A DNA stretch of 64,000 bases from Ianthella basta (GCA_964019415.1 OZ025886.1:1009384-1073383), one strand, 5' to 3'; positions 22,467 to 41,262 are shown, counted from the stretch's first letter. Numbers and translations are program-made. The notes: generated from the letters alone by a model not told the origin.

Positions 22467-23690
22467 CTGAGAGAAACATTAGGTAGAGTGGAATGATACC
22501 TGCTAGTGTGATAAATATTTTCTTAACATTAGAAGACTGAAGGCATTTAAGAATAGCCAGCAGGGAATTCTAGGAACAACTATTAGTAACTCTGCAGCAT
22601 TTTATGCCTTATTTATGTTCAGCAAACTCTGCATTTCTAATTCCCTTCTAGATACATGGAATTGCTTGCTAATCGCACAGTCGAGTCAATGGAAATGGAA
22701 ATTAATTAGGACTGTTGTGTGTAACATCCAACATAGCCAATTCTCACTGTTGAAGTTAGCTAACATGTGGAGCAGTACTTAGGATGAACCCCTCGTGTGA
22801 TCCTACTCAGTACACTTTGTTTCGCCAGAAATTTCAGTCTTAAATTGTATAATTATATGATCCTTTGCTGGATGATAGGTTTTCAATATATATAGTATAA
22901 AATATTCATGGCTGTGACATTCAGAAGACCCACAGCCACGGACAATAATTCCACTTTTTTCTAATTCGTAAAGGTAATCTTGGGGGGCTGTTAGGAATCA
23001 TAGTTTGAATTCATTCGCTTCCAACCTTAATCTGTCACTAAATCATTACAGACGTTCACCTGGATGCTGCAGCATTCCTCATGATATATGAGCACCTTAT
23101 ACCTATCATTCACTGTCATTCATTGTGATAGCATCAGTTCAATGCTCTAGATGTGATCTTGATTGTTGCCTTCAAATTAAGTTCCACCAACCGTCAATCT
23201 CCACACCTTTGTCCCTAATCATTAGCTCATTTTCATTCCGTAAGGAGATATGGATGGCCTCTTTGATTGCAAGAATGTTGGGATTCATTGTAATTGGCCT
23301 AGGATCTGGGCCTCCTGATAGACAGGCTGATGCTGTCCCTGACCAGACAGTGTATCAGGCAAGAAGGTAAGCAGTGAAGGGCTATTACCACAAATATTCA
23401 AGTACTTATGTAGCTCGTTGCTCGCAGTTTTCCATGTGTTGTCATTAGGTAGCTACGTATAATACTTAAATGCTGACTAACTGGTGTCTCTAGAAATTTA
23501 GACCACTCGGCACTCAGGCACTTCGCACTCTTGTGCCTTGTGTTCTAAATCTCAGAGATGCCTCTTGGTCATCATCTAACTTATCGTGCAAGCAAAATAT
23601 GTAACCTTAGAATAAAAACTGTGTAAGTATTGGTCAATGGCCTACAGCAACAGGAAATAAACCATATTAACACATTCAGTAGAAAGTAGG
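22467..23690. other. Intronic sequence with a Penelope-like C-terminal remnant
   Basis: This is probably the intron between the EGF and FN3 parts of the receptor. On the minus strand at about 23176-23290, the words ILAIKEAIHISLRNENE and IRDKGVEIDGWW resemble the conserved tail of Penelope-like and related reverse transcriptase/GIY-YIG elements. It is short and isolated, so it is a dead remnant. The rest shows nothing recognisable. Confidence 0.4.
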
Positions 23691-23924
23691 GTAAAGCGGG
23701 GGAAAATGGAACACATTTCACAACTTCAACACAGTGCCGTATTCAAGCTATGATACACAGATGTTTAAGTTAAATTCTGTACAATAGTACAGGTAGCATT
23801 ACTCTATCAATCTACAGTAAAGGTAATCCTGTCCATTCACTGTGGCGAGTACCAGAATTGGTCTCGTCTGCATGATGATATTTCCATTCAAGATGGTGGG
23901 TGGGGTAAAACAGAACACCAAGGA

Positions 23925-24903
23925 CAGGGCCGTCGGAGGCGGTACGGCCGGTACGGCCATGGCCGTACCACTTTTTGAACAGCTAGCAGTTTTTTTTTTA
24001 ATTTTCAAAAGCAGTGCTTTTAGCTACTAAACCAGATTAGCCCTACCCTACCTTAACTAACCGTTGAGGAAAAAAAGAAGCAATGATCTTAGGTTGTTAG
24101 CAGATGCAATGAAACAAGGAGATATCAAGTAGGGTCCAATACTTCACGATTTGCAAGCACGCTCCTTTCTTCCGCCATGTTTTGTTACGTAATCGATTCA
24201 AAACCTAATAAAGATGGAGGCCAGCAGCGCGTACGTAGGCCATCGTTTTCTCGCACCAATAGACCCACATCACCTGGCGCTACGAAGCATGGCTTGTAGC
24301 ACCACATGTCAGCGAATCGCTATGCCATTAACGGTGATGTAACAATTCAAATGGCCTCATCGTCGAAGTACGTGGACCTAAGAACGCCGACAACAGGTGA
24401 CAAGCCTCATCAGCCTCGCGCAGGTTTTCAGTACCCTAAGCATCAATTCGCTGTGAAGAAGATCGTTTCTCGAACTTTCCAAGAGAGCTGGTATACCAGG
24501 TAAGGATTTTGCATAATAGCTAGCAGCTTTGAAATGCTAGCTAGCTAAATCAAAGACTAGCTATTGTATCTAATATTTAGCTATATATACGTATGTGTAT
24601 CCTATGCATGGGCACGTATCTAGCTTCATACAATGCTGAACATTTAATAAACATGATTTAGCTGCTTTTTGCTGTATATCACTGATATCATTGTGAAATC
24701 TATGTAACCCTCTTAAACGACTTACTGACTGATCGAGAGTGCATGCTGGGCTAGCAAAGGCATCACCATTCTTAAGGCACAGATCTGTAGCAAACGTTAT
24801 CTGTATGATAATGAAAAGTAGCTTAAAAAATTTTTTCGCTCGCAACATTGTGTATCCTTCACCCAATGGCCTTACCACTTCTAATTTGCCTCCGACGGCC
24901 CTG
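23925..24903. mobile_element. Inner hAT-like element nested in the outer transposon
   Basis: The perfect 16-bp inverted ends cagggccgtcggaggc and gcctccgacggccctg bound 979 bases. The flanks share AAGGA on both sides, but a full 8-bp hAT duplication is not clear. Just inside the left end is a palindromic GGTACGGCC cluster. It contains the exon-like ORF at 24306-24501. It is probably an internally deleted derivative of an autonomous element. Confidence 0.7.
24306..24501 (+). CDS. Exon-like fragment of a TTF/ZMYM-type transposase
   Basis: This is a 65-codon open frame ending at a good donor (ACCAG followed by GTAAGG). Its C-terminal part (FQYPKHQFAVKKIVSRTFQE, then SWYTR) resembles the stretch just before the TTF-type zinc finger of hAT-family, ZMYM1-like transposases. 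No downstream exons remain in the element, so it cannot make a working transposase. The assignment rests on a short motif. Confidence 0.4.
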
Positions 24904-25299
24904 AAGGAACAGTTGCATTTTGCCGAGTTATCGGCCCATTACTTTTGGGTCGATTGTGTTCTCAGTTTCATCAGTGATTTGATCAGTGAGTATAATTTCG
25001 TGGTGAGTCGTCTTTGTGAAGGTATGTTGGAATGTCTCATACTCACTCTATTCAAATTTAATCGTGCGCTATTAAGTTAGGTAATGACGATTATTGTGCT
25101 GTATTTCTGTGAAGCTGCGCAGTTTACATAAAACATTTTTCATACATGTATTCGCTGAAGGTTAGACCTAAATGCCCTGCAATATGAAGTTATTCAATTC
25201 ACTCCTCGTTTTGTGAGAGTCGACTTAAAGCAAGTGTTCTGTTTTACCCCGCTTTACACTAATGGTTGATTGATAAGCACCTCCCCAGGCCAAACTAAC

Positions 25300-25422
25300 C
25301 AGCACAGCTCTTTTCGTCACTCAACAAAGTGAAACCAGAGAAGCAGCTACATGTGAAGGAACCCTCTGTATTGGTGCAGTTTTGTTCACAATTGTCAGTC
25401 ATATTCATACACTCATCAACGT
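25300..25422 (-). CDS. EGF-like exon (most 3' of the EGF series)
   Basis: This 123-nt phase 1-1 exon encodes DVDECMNMTDNCEQNC and then a C-x-C-FSGF ending with six cysteines, a calcium-binding EGF. Its donor is GTTAGT. It lies closest to the FN3/Ig block of the presumed receptor. Its sequence differs clearly from the CNGTNPCAP group, so it is an older module. Confidence 0.8.
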
Positions 25423-25569
25423 CTGCAGGGAATGTGGAGCAAAGTAATATGAAGCAATGTAAGCACTCATAACTTACGTATGCACACAGCGTATGTAAGG
25501 TAATGTGAGTGTAGATTAAAATGTGATTGACAGAAAGAGGTGATTACAAAAGAGTGCTTGCTTCATTCA

Positions 25570-25790
25570 GCAAGTGGTGGATATTCAAACTCAAACACTC
25601 TACACACCTATGTAAGTATTTATACTAACAACTGGTATACTAGTGAATGGACTTACCCGAGCTGGAGCACTCGCTTCATTCAACATATGACAGATATTCA
25701 AACAGTCAAAATCAAATACTATACATACTTATGTATATATTTACACTAACAACTGGTATACTGTCGGATGGACTTACCCGAGCAGCTCTG
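25570..25790. repeat. Local tandem duplication of the EGF exon 3' flank
   Basis: About 105 bases around cttcattcag to acttacccgagc occur twice head to tail. The first copy keeps only the donor and a few bases of exon; the second leads into the intact exon at 25778. The first therefore contains a stranded donor site. Confidence 0.8.
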
Positions 25791-25903
25791 TTCACCGCTA
25801 TCCAGCTCATAGCCAAAGGAACAGTTGCATGAAAAGGATCCAATTGTATTGACACAGTTTCCATTTGGAGCACATGGGTTTGTCCCATTGCACTCATCAA
25901 TAT
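25778..25903 (-). CDS. EGF-like exon
   Basis: This 126-nt phase 1-1 exon encodes a calcium-binding EGF domain with DIDECNGTNPCAPNGNC, an SFSCNC centre and GYELDSGEQSC at its end. All six cysteines and the D-x-D-E calcium site are present. It belongs to the recently amplified CNGTNPCAP group together with 26914, 28060 and 3387. Confidence 0.85.
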
Positions 25904-26459
25904 CTGTAGAGAGGACAACAGGAGGTTGTGACAAATAGTTACATAGTTACATACAAACTTGATGCCTGCTAACATGTTTATCCAGTACTTAAACTTGGTT
26001 ATATTTACATCGACATCTTCCTGGAAGTGAGCTTGATGATACAATCTATGCTTATTGTTGAGTTCAAGAAGCTATATTGGAGGTGTCTGCGGTGAACTTT
26101 GTCAAACTGCTATTCTATCATCCAGGTGGTTCTCCACAATCTGTGAACATGTGATGGTGTTTTTTATGAATCTTAACATGAGGTTAGAGAGTCATGGTGG
26201 ACCTCCACAAAGGGATGAATCGCATGTGTGAGAAAAAGTAGCAAGCACAGCAAGAAAGGCAACCTGGACCCCTTGTGGGGTTCATTGCATGCTTCTGAGC
26301 AATAGCCCAAAGTTTGCTCTAGGTCCGTGCTTAACAGGTAAAGTGGCAAAGAAGATGTAGATCACAGAGAGACACTAATGATGCGGTATACTAGTACCCT
26401 CAAATGTGAAGGATGCACTTACCAGCGACATTGACATCAAGTGCGAAGGATGCACTAAC

Positions 26460-26579
26460 CTGTGCAGTTCACTCCATTGGCATCCAAAGTGAAGCCAGGG
26501 AAACAGCCACATTCAAAGGAGCCATTTGTATTGGTGCAGGTTTGCTCACAAGTACTGATATCATTGCACTCATCAATGT
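26460..26579 (-). CDS. EGF-like exon
   Basis: This 120-nt phase 1-1 exon encodes DIDECNDISTCEQTC, then SFECGCFPGF, then a final Cys: a calcium-binding EGF of the same type as 25300. A short tandem duplication of agtgcgaaggatgcact sits at its donor side (about 26404-26458) and duplicates a possible donor site. Confidence 0.85.
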
Positions 26580-26913
26580 CTGTAGGGAGAGCAGTGGGAT
26601 GTGTTGTTAACAAGGTGAACTAGTGGATGACACATGGCGAGCATCATGCATGCAACACATTCACAGTATCACTGCACATGGGGCTTCATGTATACTGTGT
26701 GTAACACCAGTTGATGTGGTGCATGATTGTGTGGTCTGGCAACAACAAACACTGATGGGAACTATGTACCATACATATGTGCATACATGCTAGTATATAG
26801 AGGATAAGCTTACCCCATACAGCTCACTCAACTGACAACCAACATGAAGTCAGGGTTGCAACAAGATTGTGTACCTACGTTACAACAACTGATATACTAA
26901 GGAATACACTTAC

Positions 26914-27039
26914 CCGAGCAGCTCTGTTCACCAGTATCCAGCTCATAGCCAGAGGCACAGTTACATGTAAAGGAACCATTTGTATTGACACAGTTTCCAT
27001 TTGGTGCACATGGGTTTGTTCCATTGCACTCATCAGTGT
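26914..27039 (-). CDS. EGF-like exon
   Basis: This 126-nt phase 1-1 exon encodes DTDECNGTNPCAPNGNC, an SFTCNC centre and GYELDTGEQSC, with six cysteines. Exon and flanks are the direct counterpart of 3387-3518 in copy A, without that copy's six-base insert. Confidence 0.85.
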
Positions 27040-27776
27040 CTGTAGGGAGGACAACCAATAGCATGGGTTTGAAATGAGCAGTGTCAGTCAATATGAGAGC
27101 CACAAGTACGTACATTGCCCTGAGTGAATGTTTTCAAGCATTATTGGAGACTACTGCTGTATGCTCTTAACAATTTGCAAAAGACGGTCTGTTTCATGTC
27201 CACTCCACTTAACTGGATTCTCATGTGGCTTGTTCTACTGGCGTTCATGCATTTTGCACCTAAGTAAACTGCGTTACTGATTCACATTCACAGAACACTA
27301 GCAACAGGGGTGACCGTGAGTCCCAAAAGCAACTTATACATAGATCTGTGCAATATCTTCTTAATGCACACTTAGGCATACACTATGCAATTTCATGTAC
27401 AGATTACTGCACATCTCATTTGCCGAAGGTCATGTGATCAGCAATAAGTTTGTTTTACTCTTGTTTTGTATATGTTCATGTTTACATAACTATGGTTATG
27501 ATACAATTGTACATACACCCATTCCTCAAAGCACCCACTTCATTCAACGTGTGTGAGCAATATTCAGACAATCAATTATTGGGGTGAGCCTGAGTGAGCC
27601 CCCCAATTACGTGTTGTACGGAGCTGGATAGCACCTTGATACATACATACATACATTATGACCACGGGTGCCAATTTTAGCCAACGTTTTCCAAAACACA
27701 CACACGGGTGCTGTGCCTATCCATAGACACACATGTGCCTATGGTGTTATGACCTGTCACACTAACGGCTTGTGGG

Positions 27777-28031
27777 TTGCCAATGGATAACACAGCACTG
27801 GCCAATTCTTGGGAAGCAAGAGAGGACAGACTACGGCATAGAAGAGCATGCAGGAGAGAACACCATTCGGTCGAAACCGTGGATGACAGGGAGCGGAAGT
27901 TAAGGCTACGGAGAGAGCGGTACCAAGCCAGGTGCATGCTACATCCATTATGGCTGCGTCTTGCTCAGGCTCACCCACCTGATGATTATCATCAGCCTGG
28001 CAAATATTATGTATCTTTGTATGCATACTAA
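27777..28031 (+). other. Arg/Glu-rich ORF resembling STPR repeats
   Basis: This 84-codon frame has an Arg-rich core (EAREDRLRHRRACRREHH, then ERKLRLRRERYQAR). The pattern resembles the 23-residue STPR-type repeats found in several invertebrate nuclear proteins and in some mobile elements. Copy A has a TGA early in the same stretch and is cut after about 38 codons. It may be a remnant of a larger gene or element; no splice structure is evident. Confidence 0.35.
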
Positions 28032-28059
28032 CAGCTGGTAGACTAGTGAATGCACTTAC

Positions 28060-28185
28060 CCGAGCAGCTCTGTCCACCGGTATCCAGCTCATAGCCAGAG
28101 GAACAGTTACATGAAAAAGAAACATCTGTATTCACACAGTTTCCATTTGGTGCACATGGGTTTGTTCCATTGCACTCATCAATGT
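28060..28185 (-). CDS. EGF-like exon (most 5' EGF found)
   Basis: This 126-nt phase 1-1 exon encodes DIDECNGTNPCAPNGNC, an SFSCNC centre and GYELDTGGQSC. It lies in a ~430-bp piece of copy B that copy A lacks, next to the Arg-rich ORF. Upstream exons with a signal peptide should lie to the right, but none was recognised before ATPAF1. Confidence 0.85.
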
Positions 28186-28464
28186 CTGTAGGGAGGACAA
28201 CGGGAGGTTATTTAAGCAGTCAGCTGCTGAAATGTTTGGTACAATACAACCACTGGGAGGAGAGGGCCTTGGAGGTGTGAACAAAGTCAGCTGCAGCCAG
28301 TTACCGTGCCATAAGTTTTGTTAAATACTTCAGTGAGGACATAGCAAATGCAAGGTTCATACATCTCTGGCTCAGTCATGCTTCACATTAGTTATGCAAT
28401 GTGGAAATGAAGAAACCATTGTCCAAGCAACAAGTGCTTGTTCTATGTAACTGTTAATGCGTTC

Positions 28465-29190
28465 AGCCAATTATGCGGCGCACTCCAGCTTCAGCTGGTG
28501 CCTAAGGGCTTGAGAAAAGCTAAAGCACAGACAAGGGATTCCCGCCTTCCTGTCACACTGCTCATTCTGCACAGAATAAAGAAGGTGCTAGATGAGGCTC
28601 CAGGCAAGTTTAACAACATAATGCTTTGGGCAGCCTGCTGCCTCAGCTTTTTTGCCTTCTTACAGTCAGGAGAGATGACAGTACCAACAGTGAGCAGTTT
28701 CGACCCCAGTTGGCACTTGACTCCGAAAGATATTGCGGTGGATAGTGTGCTGCATCCTACTCACATCCAGGTTCTCATCAAGGGATCCAAAAACAGATCA
28801 GACGCACCAGGGTGTTAGGCTGTATGTAAGGAGGACAAACAATGATCTTTGCCCAGTGCCAGCTATGCTGACTTATTTGGTGTGCCGGGGTGTGGATGAT
28901 GGGCCACTGTTCTGAGCAGAGGATGGTCAGCCACTCACTAGAAGCAAACTGTTAGATCTTCTCCGTTCAACATTGTCAGCAGCAGGCATCGACCCATGCC
29001 AGCAAGGTACTCTGGCCACCGATTTTGTATAGGTGATGCAACAACAGCGGCAGCACACAGGGTAAACAATTCTACCATCCAAACTCTCGGACAATGGGCC
29101 AGTGGGTCATTTCTACAGTATATTCGGATTCCCCAGCACAAACTGGCTCAGTTATTTGCTACCTTGGGTCAGTCGGGACACCAGTAACAC
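28465..29190 (+). mobile_element. DIRS-like fragment 3 (tyrosine recombinase only)
   Basis: The fragment is nearly identical to 9118-9837. It shares the in-frame TGA (28915) and the later frame change with fragment 2, so both derive from one already dead copy. It has one extra frame break near 28793. The first catalytic Arg position reads FLQSGE and the HxxR motif reads GHRFC. The RNase H part is missing because of the deletion at about 28465. Confidence 0.85.
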
Positions 29191-29729
29191 TTATGTGTCA
29201 CTAACTTGTTTAACACTGCTCTCTTGTACTTACACATGATTGTATGCATGGTGATGCCTGTTTGGGTACAGTATCAGTAAATAGCACATTGTTAGTTAAT
29301 TTGTTTCAGAGACGTGTTACGTGGTGGCATTGTAACAGGTTTTCAGCGCGATGTATTTCGTGTTGAAGGTCCCAGTTGGATTCTTTGTAGGGTGCTCATA
29401 GTGAATTGGTTGTGTTCATTAATATCTTCAGTAATGGTACATAAGTAACTGGGTAGTGCCAATTGTATCTATTCTAGGTTTAGGATATAGACATAGGTAA
29501 CATTATATAGATAGATACAGAGCATTGTAATAATACAACAACAACTTTGGGGGAAGAATCACAAAACTGATTAGTTTGAGGTTTGGGGGTCCTCTAAAGT
29601 TATGGGAATGAGTGACGTACGATCACATGGCAAGCATGTACTAGGCGAATGACCAAATAGGGCAGAGCCTAAGCTGCCTGATCAGAGCCTTGGTTGCCCG
29701 CGACAACCCTCAAGAAGCGTATCTCTACC

Positions 29730-29861
29730 TACCACCCTAAAGGATGCCCTGACAGCAGGAAAAGAGTTATTCGAAAGAAGGCCAAGAAGCTTCAGGTGTT
29801 AGAGGGAGAGCTGTACTACAAGATGAAACAAACACATGAAGCAAACAAGAACAGTGCATAG
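29730..29861 (+). other. Integrase-like remnant, copy B
   Basis: This is the counterpart of 10374-10505, with the same RKRVIRKKAKK word and terminal TAG. It has a few substitutions and no further integrase sequence. Confidence 0.4.
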
Positions 29862-30209
29862 TTCTGTAGTGACTGTGCATGTTAGCTAGCAACATTGCCT
29901 ATGTACTATTGGGCACTATAATTATAGCTATCCTATGTGTATTGTTTGATGCTGTACTATTATTCTTAGCCATGTACTACTGGACACTATGTAGCTGTCC
30001 TATGTATTATTAGGTGCTGTACAATTATAATCTACCTTGTATTATGCATACATAGCTAGCTGTTTCAAGAACTGTGTCACCCTGCTTAAAGGGACCAAAA
30101 TTTTCAGGGTAGGACCTCAGAAAATTCTGGTCCGGGGGACCAATATTTTCGATGAAAAAAATTGATCCTAGGACCATTTTTCCAGGACCAATTTTCCGGT
30201 GACAGGTCT

Positions 30210-30877
30210 ATGTGCGCATACCAAACGCCTCTTCGCGCGGTATTCTACCTCAAGATTGCCGATGACCTGAAAGGCCGTTGGTTCAAGCGGACGGCGGGCG
30301 TTACCCAAGCGGTCGAAAATTAAAGCCCTTAGAAAGAAGTACAAGTCCGTCACTGAGGAGTAGCGCCGGTCGGAAATCCGACGAGGAGGCAGACCAGCCA
30401 GTGGACTTCCCGTACTTCGAAATTTTCGACGCGGTTATGGGCGACAGGGCAGCAGTGATCCCCGTGCATTTGCTCGATTCTGTTGCTAGCAGCAATCCAG
30501 CGGCAGCGGAGAGCGACGAGGATACAGCAACTGAGGCTGTAGGGCCTTCCACAGCACCTAGCCCTGCAGCCAGTACTGTATCCGCGATGCCTGGCCCTGC
30601 TGTTAGCCCTCCCACAACCTCTAGCCCAACTGTCAGCCGTCCCACAACCTCTACCCCAACTGTCACCCGTCCCACAACCCCTAGCACAGCTGTCAGCCAT
30701 CCCACAAACCCTAGCCCAGCTGTCAGCCGTCCCACAACCCCTAGCCCAGCTGTCAGCCGTCCCACAAACCCTAGCCCAGCTGTCAGCCGTCCCACAAACC
30801 CTAGCCCAGCTGTCAGCCGTCCCACAACCCCTAGCCCAGCTGTCAGCCGTCTCACAAACCCTATAGCCCAGCTGTAA
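30210..30877 (+). pseudogene. Myb/SANT-like remnant with Ser/Thr/Pro tail, copy B
   Basis: This is the counterpart of 10895-11917. The domain shows the same frame break and TAA after the DDLKG region. It has also lost 12 bases, where the SVTDRMRR part of A is missing. The FPYFEIFDAVMGDRAAVIPV stretch remains. The repeat tail has only about nine 30-bp units (30604-30870). Confidence 0.6.
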
Positions 30878-30899
30878 CCACAAGAATGTTGCCGCCCGT

Positions 30900-33800
30900 G
30901 TAAACGGAACCGCGGGATCCATTCCAATCGATCCGGTTTCGACGCCGGTTGTGGAACCGGATCGCGGTGCATGCCCGTGTGAAAGGGGGGTAAGAAGAAT
31001 ACGTTGCGGTGTTCGTAGCTAGACGGTACCGCATTCCTATGCCCCTTTTCCTGTCCCATGTTATATGCACCACGTTCTCACAATAAACATATGCCTTTCT
31101 GAGCCTCTTGCGCAGATTTCCACTGGTTGAATCAGTCTATATTTCAGAAAATAGAGCGTACAGCAGTTAGCTACATCGGCCACAGTGTCGTACTTCTGTG
31201 ATCCTATAGTGACTACAGAATTAGCATACATTCATTCAATATAATACTAGTACTTGTATAGCGCGCTGCAGGCCAATGCAGGACTGCCAGCTGCAGCCCT
31301 CAACTGGCAGACAGGTCAGTTCATAGACCTTGTCTAATGCCACCTCATAGGGCCTTACCTCCCATTGATCCGCTTCCGAGCTCAGCTAGGCCTCCATTAA
31401 TCAGTATGGCCAACACCATTGCAGAGTAGCATGCAGCAAATCTGGCTGTAGTGCCAGTCAACTCCATGATGGAAGCCACAGCGCTACTATCAAGTTCAGC
31501 CTGAGGTGAGTAAAGAATAGTGAAGCTCTATCCGCTATTAATATAGGGCTTTCAAATTGATTATACATATTTTGAATTCCAGCTGCCGTGAGCTCATGCA
31601 GTGAAGGAATGGCTACAGACAGTTAATTGCACTAGGAAGGCTAATTATACGTCTATAGATAATTACACTAGCTAGAAAGCAATCATTGTCCAGCTGAGCG
31701 AGGCTCTTAATCCGGGGGTGCGGGCTCGCTTAGCGTTTGTACCTGGCGGCGGTCAGCCTGGGCACGGTCCTATATTAATAGCTCATGCAGCGAATCACGT
31801 ACTGATACAATGAAGGAATGCCTTCTTTCACAGGAGCCCATGCAGACAAGACATAGCTGCGGACCCTTCCATTTTCTGGACTCCCTATGCTGGCCCGAGT
31901 ATATACCACAACTGCCCCATCGGCTCGGACACTGCAAATCAAGGAGGGCCAGTAGGAAAGCCCTGGGTCATAATTACTACAAACTTGCCTCGAACGCAAA
32001 CGTGCCCTAACTAGAGACAGAGTGCAGAGGAGCAGACAACGAAACCTGCAAGACCACTATACTCCTTACAGGTAGATACTCATGAAACGTAGCTACCTTT
32101 TTGTAGTGGTCTCCAGCCTGCACTCATAGGCATGCACTCCTTGCAAAGCTTGCATGCAGCTTCGTGAGCGATGAAGCCTTGCCAATTGTGCCTTTACTGG
32201 CCGGCGCCACCCCCAGACTCACCCCTAGCTCCTTGAGGGGCCAGCTGTGACAGACGAGAAAACACTGCATGCAGCACACAAGCACTGCCTAACTAGAGAC
32301 AGAGTTCGGCTGTGCAGACAAAGAAAACTAAAGGGTTCTGCTGTTGATATGTACGCAGTTAGCTAACTTTGGGTGTGGCCATGCGAGTAAGTTGATCAAC
32401 AGACCTGCACTCATTAAATTGACATGTATGCAATCCCTGCACAACATGCAGCTAGAAAAGCCAAGATACCCAGCCCAATATGCCTTTGCTGGCGGCTCCC
32501 CAGTCTCATCCCACCTTGAGGGACCAGCTGTGGGAGAACAGCAGGTGCTATGTACTGCACATGCGCAAACTCTAGCCCAGGAAAGACAACGCATGCAGAC
32601 ATGATTGGCCTATTACAACAAACTGAGTGTGTAAAGTTTTTATAGCATTTGTCCAAGTGTTCTATATCTGCAAGTGCATGCATGGTGATGACAGCAATGA
32701 GCCTGAGTCGAAAGCCTTGCAATAGAGTACTGGCGCCTAGCCCTGTTTGTTTCTGATCTGCGATTAGAGAAATAGAAGAGACTCACTTTCACACGCAGAC
32801 AACCACATGAATGCACATACAGAGAACCTTGCGTGTATATGAATTATACATATATGAGTGGCAAAGTCAGGGGTCGCACCTCACGATGAACAAGAAGAGT
32901 GGATGTCTCGGCACTCTGTTAAGTGGGAGATGAGCAGCACGGCGCGCTAGGACAGGAGCTTCAGAGGAAGAAGAGACAGGGCGTCGGCTGTGACCATGCC
33001 TGGTGGAGTAATAGCTGTGGCGCTCTTCCTAACCGCGACGGCACCACCCTGCAATTTGTAGCTATAGCGTACAAAGAACCTACAGAATATTCCTAGAAAT
33101 TATAGCACATGACTCAGGTAGGTATAGAACCAAGTTAGGAGCATGTTAAGGAGTGGACTGTTTGACAGCATGTTGAAGCAGTAGCTATAGATTGCTGTTA
33201 CTCCAAGCTGACCGCTTAGCAATTAGCTAGCTAGCTAGCTACCTTTCTACTCAGCTGCAGGATGTAGAACACAGTCATGGGTAAGCAGGGCCATGGACAC
33301 TTGGGGCATGCAAGTTGCAAAGCTCAAAGTACTAGTATACTCCACCCACATGGGTACTAAGGGGCTAACCATAACACCCTCTGGGAGTAGTGGCAACACC
33401 CCACATTGTTTTGTGCTTGTGGGGTGTTGTGTTTTACAGTGTGTAATGTGTGCATACATACATACATACAATAATCATTTGCCAAACATGAAACATGTTA
33501 ATGACCAAAGAGCCTAGGTTCTTCTGTGAATGAAAGTGTCTCAGTTGCTGTGTACGTGACTAGTCCAGTGTGGGCTGTTCTGGTACACGTATAGATTACA
33601 AAAGTACTCTACAAGGACACATGTATGCTTGTAGACATCCGTCTGATGTCTGCAACACCAGATGTCCCTAACCCCCCCCCCCCCCCACACACACACACAT
33701 GCATGCTGGTCGCATGGTTGTATGACTACACTTGGTTATACAGTTGGATATACCATACGTATGCAGCACTTTATTCTGTGGAAGTTAATGTTCGCAGTTT

Positions 33801-35104
33801 TAGCAAATCAGTGATCTATCAATAATATATATAATTATAAGTATGAAACTGGAACAATGGAAGCCCAATCTTGTAGCCAGCTATATATAGCTACGTAGAT
33901 GGCACAAACATTTCACAATGTGTAGCTAAACGGTGTTTACTTCGCATATGCACACGGCACAATGGCACTGTTGGGATCAGAGGCAGGTTGCATCACATGG
34001 TAACTGCAGTAGACATTGTGCACTCACTGTAGGCTATAGCTCTATAGCCACACAGCTAGCCATGTACATATTGCAACATGATGTTCATGTATTAGCACTT
34101 GTAACCTAAAATCCGCAATGCACCGTAGAACAGGCCCTTCACTGCCATGTTATAGACACCTTGGGCTTTCATATGAGGTATAGCACAATAGCGTGAAAAC
34201 TGGCAGAAGAGCACTAGGGGAAGATTAAAGGATGCCAGCATCGGCTGTAATTTTGCCATTGTAGTAGTAAAACTACGCTTTAGAGGATAATACTCACTGG
34301 AAAGTTGTCCTTTCAGCTGCACACCAACGTTAATCCCACATTTCTCCAGTTTCCATGGAGAAAAAGGAAGATGAAATAGTGTATTTTTGGATGCATGAAT
34401 AGTATCCTGGTTCCAATTCCCAATGGCAACTATAAATCTAAGTTGCCACTGCGAACAGCTGTGACCGTACTATATGTTATACATAGTACTATATAAATAT
34501 ACATACATACTGACATATATACCACCGGAAGCATAACACGAAGCCATACAACAAGATGTCAAAATGAAAACAATATAGAGGCTCCCTGTGGCAGCCCCTA
34601 AAACTGTCTCTAGATCCCATCACCTCTACAAGTACACACATGCACAACAAAGTGATGATGAATGAATCTGACTGAATGCAGACTGCTGTAGCAGTGAATA
34701 TCCATTCATCGACAAAGAGACTACAGACTTACAGTGCCACACGAGATGGCGCTGTAAGGGCTGGCTACTAGACTACAAGATACATGGAAGAAGACTGTCC
34801 AGCATTGACAGATACAAAATACTGCAACACCAGACACCCAGAGGAGGTTGGCCACGATTCTTCCCAGACACAGTTACGTGATACGTGGCCACCCTCCTCT
34901 GCCAGACACCTGAATGGCAGGGCTGGAAAACATGGAAGGCTCTCATTACAACTGCACACTGCAATATGCAATTATGACACTGGAGCTATGTAAATGACAT
35001 CATGGTGATGTACATATACACCAAATACATAAATGAATTCAATTACATAAAACAATAATTATTGTAGCTACTGGGTACTGCAGTAGGGATGGAGCCCACC
35101 TTTA
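30900..35104. other. Duplicated non-coding sequence of copy B
   Basis: This is the counterpart of 12044-16337 with many small deletions. A poly-C/(CA)n tract lies at 33673-33700. The piece at 32862-33060 has no equivalent in A. No gene is visible. The last part is the 3' flank of ATPAF1. Confidence 0.5.

Positions 35105-41262
<6,158 letters not shown>

Larger units (their letters stand above)
23691..25257. mobile_element. Outer DNA transposon with inverted ends, interrupted
   Basis: The left end gtaaagcgggggaaaa and the right end (reverse complement gtaaagcggggtaaaa) match at 21 of 24 bases. A third copy of gggtaaaacagaacacc lies at about 23903. The element is split by the inner transposon at 23925-24903. 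Without it, it is about 590 bp, so it is non-autonomous. I could not settle the target duplication or the superfamily. Confidence 0.6.

Noticed and set aside
24570-24878. 102-codon minus-strand ORF inside the inner transposon
   Set aside because: No domain is recognised and it is not related to the transposase-like exon. Likely chance.
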